From assembly GCA_964395915.1 (NCBI GenBank), contig CAYNDB010000080.1, forward strand, positions 1 through 11,791: a stretch of 11,791 bases of DNA, given 5' to 3'. Within the stretch, counting starts at the first letter, position 1, and the number at the start of each line of letters is the position of its first letter. Of this stretch, positions 6,588 through 11,791 are shown piece after piece. Made by a program: the position numbers and the translations under genes. The DNA comes from CAYNDB01 sp964395915 (GTDB lineage Bacteria > Nitrospinota_A > UBA7883 > JAJRTC01). The notes beneath the pieces were generated by a model, which had not been told where the DNA came from, made no database searches, and worked only from the letters and a program-made list of their open reading frames with translations.

Positions 6588-7712
6588 ATGATTAAATATA
6601 TTGCTATGCAAAATAAGTTTTCCGCTGTTCACCTGTGCGCTCTTCTTGCAATAACGCTCATCATTGCTCCGCAACAAGGGCTGGCCCAGAAAAAAAAGGA
6701 TAAGAAAAACGGGCGTCCCCCAGCGACGGTGGAGCTTGCCACTGTGATCGAAAGGAACATTTCCGCCTCTATAAACCTGACAGGAGCCGTGCGAGCCCTC
6801 ACGGAAAGCGTGGTCGCCGCCGAGGTTAACGGCAGGGTGGTGAAGTTCAGTAAAAAAGAAGGGGACGAGGTCAGGCGTAACGAAACCGTGGCTTTACTGG
6901 ACGGAACATCATACCGGATAATATTGCGGGGGGCGGAAGGACAGCTTGCAAAAGCCGAAATAGCGCTTGAGCGGGCGCGCCTTGCGGCCAAACGCGCAAA
7001 AGAGCTTTTCGAGCAAAAGATCGCCTCTGAAGAAGTTGAACAAAATGCCGAGCTTGATGTAAAAACGGCGGAAGCCGAGATCATGCTACGAAAGGCCGAG
7101 CTTGAGCAGGCGGAATATAATCTGGCTCGATGCGAGGTTAAAGCTCCGTACAACGGGTTTGTCGCCCGTAAACTTACAGATGTCGGAAACTGGGTAAACG
7201 ACGGTGACGGCCTGTTTGAAATAATAGACATCCATAAGGTTGAAGTCGTAGTGGAGGCTCCGGAGCATTATCTCAATGAGTTCAGCATTGGCAGAGAGGC
7301 GCAAGTGACGATCGACGCTTACCCTGGAAAGACTTTTAAAGGAAAAGTCGTCGCCGTTTCCCCGAAAGCCGACCTTAAAAGCCGGACGTTCCGCGTGAAG
7401 ATAGGTATGGACAATCCGAATAGCGCGATAAAGGCTGGCATGCTGGCGCGCGTGACAGTGACGACCAGCGAACAAAAGAACGCCGTGCTAATTCCTCGTG
7501 ACGCTATAGTGTGGAGAGCGCGAAGGGCGATGGTATTCACCGTAAACGAAGGAAAGGCAAAGAGCTCCATCGTTACCATCGGCAGACAACAGGGCGTCTT
7601 TGTGGAAGCTTCTGGCGCTATAAAGCCGGGGATGAAGCTTGTCGTCACCGGCAACGAAATTCTGCGCGACGGCTCCCCCGTTAATGTAGTCGGTGAAAAA
7701 AGCTATAAATAG
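6588..7712 (+). CDS. RND efflux periplasmic adaptor (membrane fusion protein)
   Basis: Periplasmic adaptor of the HlyD/AcrA type (374 aa), bridging an inner-membrane RND pump to an outer-membrane channel. A signal peptide is visible (hydrophobic core about 14-27, likely cleavage after the Ala of QGLA at 33) and there is no lipobox Cys, so it is probably not a lipoprotein. The mature N terminus is Lys-rich. The two half-lipoyl motifs lie at about 75-106 (NGRVVKFSKKEGDEV) and 184-213 (APYNGFVARKLTDVG). Between them is a helical hairpin of roughly 75 residues, a short coiled coil. A beta-barrel (about 217-294) and a membrane-proximal domain (about 300-370) follow. A downstream in-frame ATG at 6606 also precedes the signal core; neither start has a good Shine-Dalgarno sequence. 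It is 5 bp from the cytochrome gene, and its cognate pump comes next. No TolC-like channel gene is in the window. Confidence 0.93.
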   Translation: MIKYIAMQNKFSAVHLCALLAITLIIAPQQGLAQKKKDKKNGRPPATVELATVIERNISASINLTGAVRALTESVVAAEVNGRVVKFSKKEGDEVRRNETVALLDGTSYRIILRGAEGQLAKAEIALERARLAAKRAKELFEQKIASEEVEQNAELDVKTAEAEIMLRKAELEQAEYNLARCEVKAPYNGFVARKLTDVGNWVNDGDGLFEIIDIHKVEVVVEAPEHYLNEFSIGREAQVTIDAYPGKTFKGKVVAVSPKADLKSRTFRVKIGMDNPNSAIKAGMLARVTVTTSEQKNAVLIPRDAIVWRARRAMVFTVNEGKAKSSIVTIGRQQGVFVEASGAIKPGMKLVVTGNEILRDGSPVNVVGEKSYK

Positions 7713-7717
7713 ATACC

Positions 7718-8338
7718 ATGAAAAAACTGATTATGATTATCGCGCTTGCGGCGAGCATATTATTCTCCTTCCCCAACGTATCAACCGCCAGCGGAATGAT
7801 GGGCGGTGGGATGATGAAAAAAATGCCCAAGAGGGGAGTCAACCCTGAAGATCTTCCGGACGCCAACTCCACTGAGGCCAAGACATACTCAAAATTCTGC
7901 TCCCAATGCCATCCGATACCAAGCCCAAAGCGCAAGCCGGCCAAGGATTGGCAAGCTTTGGTTGATCGGATGGACAAAAGAATGAAGATGATGAGCCGCA
8001 TGGGTGGCGGAATGATGAGCTGGATGATGGGCAGACCACGCGTGGTTGCAATGTCAGCTTCCGAAAAAAAAATGATAATACGATACCTTCAAGGCAACGC
8101 TTTGAAGGCGCTTGACAAGTCGACAATATCGTCTCTTGATGCGAACGGATATGACGCTTTTGAGAAGGTATGCTCACGGTGTCATGATTTGCCCGACCCT
8201 TCGATATTTACAAAGTCTGAGTGGCCGCAAGTGATGCAAAAAATGATAAGCAACATGAAAGAAATGGAAGTGGCGCCGCCATCCGCTGATGAGAAAAAGG
8301 CGATACTCGAATTCTTACAAAACAACGCAAGAAACTGA
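7718..8338 (+). CDS. Periplasmic Met-rich diheme cytochrome c
   Basis: Exported 206-aa protein with a signal peptide (hydrophobic core about 5-18, cleavage near A24) and two covalent heme-attachment motifs, CSQCH (61-65) and CSRCH (152-156). The two heme modules are an internal duplication. From Cys61 to Met92 and from Cys152 to Met183 they align without gaps (offset 91), sharing C-S-x-C-H, Pro68/Pro159, Pro70/Pro161, Trp78/Trp169, Met85/Met176 and Met89/Met180. Both end in an SA-x-EKK-x-I...LQ-x-NA segment. Met85/176 or Met89/180 are candidate axial heme ligands. The first module carries a 20-residue Met/Gly-rich stretch (93-112) where the second has five residues. Met makes up 22 of 206 residues, including a GMMGGGMMKKM cluster after the signal peptide. 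It probably carries electrons in the periplasm; Cu(I)/Ag(I) binding by the Met clusters is conceivable. Its place between the adaptor and pump genes is unusual. Confidence 0.9.
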   Translation: MKKLIMIIALAASILFSFPNVSTASGMMGGGMMKKMPKRGVNPEDLPDANSTEAKTYSKFCSQCHPIPSPKRKPAKDWQALVDRMDKRMKMMSRMGGGMMSWMMGRPRVVAMSASEKKMIIRYLQGNALKALDKSTISSLDANGYDAFEKVCSRCHDLPDPSIFTKSEWPQVMQKMISNMKEMEVAPPSADEKKAILEFLQNNARN

Positions 8339-8374
8339 CACCGAATATCGCAACGAAGATATCGAAAATGATAT

Positions 8375-11300
8375 ATGTGGATAATACGCTTCGCAATAGA
8401 TAACCCTGTCAAAGTCACAGTCGCGGTCCTTTTCCTTGTGATATTCGGTGGGTTGTCGCTCACCACCATCCCGATCCAGATGAAGCCAACCGTGGACAAG
8501 CCGGAAATACGTATCAACACAACCTATCCAGGCGCCGCGCCGCAGGAAGTGGAGGAGCAGATCACCATTCCCATGGAGGAGAAGCTTCAGGCTGTGGAGG
8601 GTTTGAAGAGGATTACGTCCGATTCGAAAGAGGGCCGGTCCAACATCGAGCTTGAATTCGAGTGGGGCGTGAACAAGAATATAGCTCTCATCGACATCAT
8701 CAAACGCCTTGCCAGGGTAAAAGACCTGCCGGATGAAGCTGATGAGCCAATCATATTCGCTGGAACCAGCTCCGAGCGCAGGCCTATCTACTGGGCTTCC
8801 TTTAGAGGGTCGATGCAGGTAGACAGGATGCGCCAGTTCGCCAAGGATTTTGTGGTGCCCAGGATCGAGAGAATCGAAGGTGTGGCGGAAGTGCGTGTGT
8901 TTGGTGGCGAGGAACGCGAAGTGCGTGTTGTGCTCGATTTCGAGGCGCTTGGCGCGAGAGGGTTAACTGTTCAGAACGTGATAACAGCTTTAGCCCGTGA
9001 AAACATGAACGTGCGAGGCGGGCACATCGACATAGGCAAACGGAAGTATCTGGTCCGCACTGTCGGGTTGTTTAAAACGGTTCAGGATATTGAGGCTGTA
9101 ATTATCGCCAAGGATAAAAACGGCGGATCTGTATATGTGCGTGACGTGGCCAAGGTGCATGACACTTTCAAGGATCGCACGTCGATGGTGCGCATAATGG
9201 GCCATCCCGCCGTGGCTTTCGGCATCGTGAAAAAAACAGGCGCGAACACGATCAAAGTAGTGGAAACACTCGAGGCTACCTTTAGGCAGATGAACCTGGA
9301 GATGAAGGGCAAGGGTGTCGCCATCTATGAAAGTTATGACTCGAGCGATTATATATGGGAGTCGATAGGCTTCGTTACGTCGAACCTTGGTTACGGCGCC
9401 ATTCTGGCCATAGTGGTGATGATATTGTTCTTAAAATCGTTTCGGAGCACGCTGGCCATCGGCGTGGCGATCCCGATTGTGGCGCTCTCGGGATTTATCC
9501 TGTTGAACGTTTTCGGCAGGACTTTGAACATCATCTCTCTGGCAGGCATGGCTTTCGCCGTTGGAATGGTGGTGGACAACGCTATCGTCGTGCTAGAAAA
9601 CATCTATCGGCACCTTCAGATGGGCAAGAAAAGGATGGCGGCCGCATTCGACGGAACTGTGGAGGTATGGGGCGCTGTTTTGGCCTCCACATTGACTACT
9701 CTTGCCGTGTTCATACCGATCATGTTCATTCAGGAAGAGGCGGGACAACTTTTCAAGGATATCGCTATCGCAATATCATGCTCCGTTGCGGTATCGCTTC
9801 TGGTTTCGGTTACGGTTATTCCGACACTTGCCGCAAGGTTTCTTGGTGTCGGTTCGCTTGAAGTCAAAAAAGGGTTTGGCCCATGGGTGGCGGTGAATAT
9901 ATCCGGGGCGGCGGTGAAAAACTTCTTTGTAAAAATAACGATCTGGCTTTGCGGCGCCTCTTTCGTAAAAAGAACGGTGATAGCGCTTGGCATAGCGGCG
10001 CTGGCGGCGGCCACCATACCGCTGGCTCCGAAAATGGAGTATCTTCCGAAAGGTAACAGAAACCTTATATTTATCGCCTTTACGCCGCATGTCGGCAGCA
10101 ACCTTGAGACGGCGCGAAAATATTCGGACGCTGTGGCGGACAAGGTCATCCAGATGCCGGAAGTGAAATATATGTTCCATGTCGTATCGTCACGGTTCAA
10201 TGGTATCGGCGTGCGTGTGAAGGATGAATATAGGATGGATATGGCGAGTGTCGCTGGCAAGATAAATAAAACGATTGCCGGCTCCCCCGGATTCAAATTC
10301 GTGCGGGCGTTTCAAAGCTCGCTTTTCTCCCGCATCATGGGGTCGGACATGGAGATAGAAATCCGTGGAAAGGAACTGGACAGGATAGCCGAATATTCAA
10401 CACAGATACAAAAACAGCTATACGGTGTGGAAGGGGTCTCATACGTCCGTTCAAACCTTGAGCAAGGAAACCCCGAGCTTCGCGTAATTATAGACAGGGA
10501 GAGGGCGGCGGACCTTCAGCTTTCGGCGCAGGATATATCGGAAGTTGTCGAAGCGCTTGTGGCCGGGAAAAAAGCGACTCTGTTCAAGGTCGGCGGAGAA
10601 GAGATAGATATAGTCGTCAAAGGTGTGGAGGAGAAAATCGTAGACGCAAGCTCGCTTGAAGAGGTGACTGTATCGAGCGTCAATGGAGCTGGCATAAGGC
10701 TGGACTCCGTGGCGAAGGTTGTGGAAACCGTCGGGCCGACGCAGATCAACCATATCGAGATGGACAGGTCGATAACCCTTAAGGTGACAAAAGCTAAGGA
10801 TAAACCGCTTCAGGCAATGGTGGAGGCTATAAACGAAAAAGTCCTCGATCCGCTCCGCAAAAAAATGGACCTCGGCTATATAATCTCTATCTCCGGCCAC
10901 GCGAAAGATCTGGAGACAACAGCGGCGGCGTTGTCCACCTCGTTCCTGCTTGCGATAGTTATCATCTACCTTCTGTTGTCGGCGCTCTACGAGTCCTTCC
11001 TCTACCCATTGTTAATCATGTTCACGGTGCCGCTTTCCGCTTCCGGGGCTTTGCTTGGCGTGGTTGTCACAGGCTCTCGTCTCGACGTGCTTACAATGCT
11101 CGGCTTTATCATCCTTGCCGGGATAGTGGTCAACAACGCGATACTTCTTATTCATCAGGCGATCCGCAACAGACGCGAATACAATATGGATGAACGGGAA
11201 GCGATTATAGAATCGGTAAAGGCGCGTATCAGGCCGATATTCATGAGCTCTATCACGACGGTGCTAGGCATGCTTCCGCTTGTTGTGCGTGGCGGAGCGG

Positions 11301-11437
11301 GATCGGAGCTATATTCCGGGCTGGCGGCGGCTATCGTGGGAGGACTTACGATATCGACGATTTTCACGCTTGTTCTCGTACCGACACTGTATCTGTTGCT
11401 GGAGGATATCAGGGGCTTATGGCGACCAAACCGCTGA
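8375..11437 (+). CDS. RND-family inner-membrane efflux pump (HAE type)
   Basis: Proton-driven efflux transporter of the AcrB superfamily, complete at 1020 aa. TM1 lies at about 14-32, followed by the porter-domain segment TTYPGAAPQEVEEQIT (49-64). TM2-6 fall between about 336 and 490, TM7 at about 534-551, a second large periplasmic loop follows, and TM8-12 lie at about 855-1008. TM4 carries GMVVDNAIVVLENIYRHL. Only Asp401 matches AcrB's paired Asp407/Asp408; the second position is Asn402. In TM10 the AcrB lysine region reads GIVVNNAILLI, with Asn920-Asn921. These are typical of the HAE-2-like branch rather than AcrB. The heavy-metal (CusA) TM4 pattern is absent, so organic compounds are more likely substrates than metal ions. 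The ATG at 8375 gives the standard N terminus (MWIIRFAIDNPVK); its Shine-Dalgarno sequence is weak. It follows the cytochrome by 36 bp, and its stop overlaps the next gene. Confidence 0.95.
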   Translation: MWIIRFAIDNPVKVTVAVLFLVIFGGLSLTTIPIQMKPTVDKPEIRINTTYPGAAPQEVEEQITIPMEEKLQAVEGLKRITSDSKEGRSNIELEFEWGVNKNIALIDIIKRLARVKDLPDEADEPIIFAGTSSERRPIYWASFRGSMQVDRMRQFAKDFVVPRIERIEGVAEVRVFGGEEREVRVVLDFEALGARGLTVQNVITALARENMNVRGGHIDIGKRKYLVRTVGLFKTVQDIEAVIIAKDKNGGSVYVRDVAKVHDTFKDRTSMVRIMGHPAVAFGIVKKTGANTIKVVETLEATFRQMNLEMKGKGVAIYESYDSSDYIWESIGFVTSNLGYGAILAIVVMILFLKSFRSTLAIGVAIPIVALSGFILLNVFGRTLNIISLAGMAFAVGMVVDNAIVVLENIYRHLQMGKKRMAAAFDGTVEVWGAVLASTLTTLAVFIPIMFIQEEAGQLFKDIAIAISCSVAVSLLVSVTVIPTLAARFLGVGSLEVKKGFGPWVAVNISGAAVKNFFVKITIWLCGASFVKRTVIALGIAALAAATIPLAPKMEYLPKGNRNLIFIAFTPHVGSNLETARKYSDAVADKVIQMPEVKYMFHVVSSRFNGIGVRVKDEYRMDMASVAGKINKTIAGSPGFKFVRAFQSSLFSRIMGSDMEIEIRGKELDRIAEYSTQIQKQLYGVEGVSYVRSNLEQGNPELRVIIDRERAADLQLSAQDISEVVEALVAGKKATLFKVGGEEIDIVVKGVEEKIVDASSLEEVTVSSVNGAGIRLDSVAKVVETVGPTQINHIEMDRSITLKVTKAKDKPLQAMVEAINEKVLDPLRKKMDLGYIISISGHAKDLETTAAALSTSFLLAIVIIYLLLSALYESFLYPLLIMFTVPLSASGALLGVVVTGSRLDVLTMLGFIILAGIVVNNAILLIHQAIRNRREYNMDEREAIIESVKARIRPIFMSSITTVLGMLPLVVRGGAGSELYSGLAAAIVGGLTISTIFTLVLVPTLYLLLEDIRGLWRPNR

Positions 11438-11791
11438 AAGACGCCTTCGACGACAAATTTTTCAGATATCTGACAAAAGAGATCAAAACCTCCTATCCGG
11501 CGTTCAACATGGGCAGGTTCACGAAGCTCATATTCAGCCAGGACTGGGATTCTCTTGAGTTAAAACAAAGAATGAGGCGCATTACCCATTGTCTGCGGGA
11601 TTCGCTTCCAGCAAGCTACAATAAATCCTTGAACATCCTCCTGGATATAGCTCCGAAATTTAGCCGGGATATAGCGCCGAAACTGATTGGCTTTGAACCC
11701 ATGATCTTTCCAGATTTTGTTGAAGTATATGGATTGAATGATTGGGATTCAGCGATTATGGCGCTGGAGGAGTTCACCAAATATTCCAGCT
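11419..11791 (+). CDS. DNA alkylation repair protein, AlkC/AlkD-like HEAT-repeat (partial)
   Basis: The 5' part of a gene that runs off the window (124 complete codons, no stop). The product starts MATKPLKDAFDDKFF. It resembles the N terminus of the AlkC-like DNA alkylation repair family: a PLK..FD..F..L...I...YP.F start, then a WDSLELKQRMRRI helix, CLRDSLPASYNKSLNILL, and GFEPMIFPDFVEVYGL. Members are alpha-helical HEAT-repeat glycosylases that remove 3-methyladenine and other cationic alkylated bases from DNA. The ATG is preceded by AGGGG (11411-11415), 3 nt away, and overlaps the last 19 bp of the pump gene in another frame, which suggests translational coupling. The catalytic region lies beyond the window and cannot be checked. 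The family call comes from pattern recognition. It was identified by reading the frame to the window end, as no stop is present. Confidence 0.72.
   Translation, partial: MATKPLKDAFDDKFFRYLTKEIKTSYPAFNMGRFTKLIFSQDWDSLELKQRMRRITHCLRDSLPASYNKSLNILLDIAPKFSRDIAPKLIGFEPMIFPDFVEVYGLNDWDSAIMALEEFTKYSS

Noticed and set aside
7718..8338. Considering the CxxCH protein as the outer-membrane channel of the tripartite system
   Set aside because: It is far too short and has two heme motifs; it shows none of the TolC-family helical repeat pattern. The channel gene is not in this window.
9730..10296. 188-codon open frame on the minus strand inside the pump gene
   Set aside because: Antisense to a clearly real RND coding sequence; Ser/Thr-rich product without motif or ribosome-binding site.
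8375..11437. Heavy-metal (CusA/CzcA-type) RND assignment suggested by the Met-rich neighbour
   Set aside because: The TM4 sequence VDNAIVVLENI is that of hydrophobe/amphiphile pumps, not the heavy-metal pattern, and no obvious Met relay is visible.

Overview
The window is about 11.8 kb of mid-GC DNA that looks like a chromosomal scaffold from a Gram-negative bacterium. Periplasmic c-type heme proteins, an RND efflux pump with its periplasmic adaptor, a GAF/sigma-54 activator and an eno-ftsB pair all point that way. The overall style resembles Desulfobacterota- or Nitrospinota-like lineages, but this placement is an inference without phylogeny. A run of exactly 100 Ns (1983-2082) marks a scaffolding join, so this is probably a draft or metagenome-assembled genome. 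No mobile element, CRISPR array, rRNA or tRNA was recognised.

Left part (1-3088, genes on the minus strand): enolase (eno) is followed after 18 bp by an FtsB/DivIC-like divisome protein. Across the assembly gap lie an FmdE-like protein and, upstream of it, a small stand-alone DUF542/ScdA-N protein carrying a Cys-Cys-Gly-Gly motif. A possible promoter for this pair lies in the 132-bp divergent region before ispE.

Right part (3182-11791, plus strand): ispE (isoprenoid precursor synthesis, MEP pathway) comes first. A 154-bp intergenic region rich in GTATAC-type repeats and inverted repeats follows. Then comes a closely packed set: a GAF-domain sigma-54-dependent activator, a membrane-anchored protein of unknown function, an RND periplasmic adaptor, a methionine-rich diheme cytochrome c, an RND inner-membrane pump, and the 5' end of an AlkC/AlkD-like DNA alkylation repair gene whose start overlaps the pump's stop by 19 bp. 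Gaps within this set are 5-37 bp, which suggests co-transcription.

The most interesting arrangement is the last one. A two-heme, Met-rich periplasmic cytochrome is inserted between the adaptor and pump genes of an RND efflux system, under a likely sigma-54-type regulator and next to a DNA alkylation repair gene. This could be an efflux/stress-response module that senses or handles a redox-active or alkylating compound. That functional reading is a hypothesis; the gene identities and order are directly visible.
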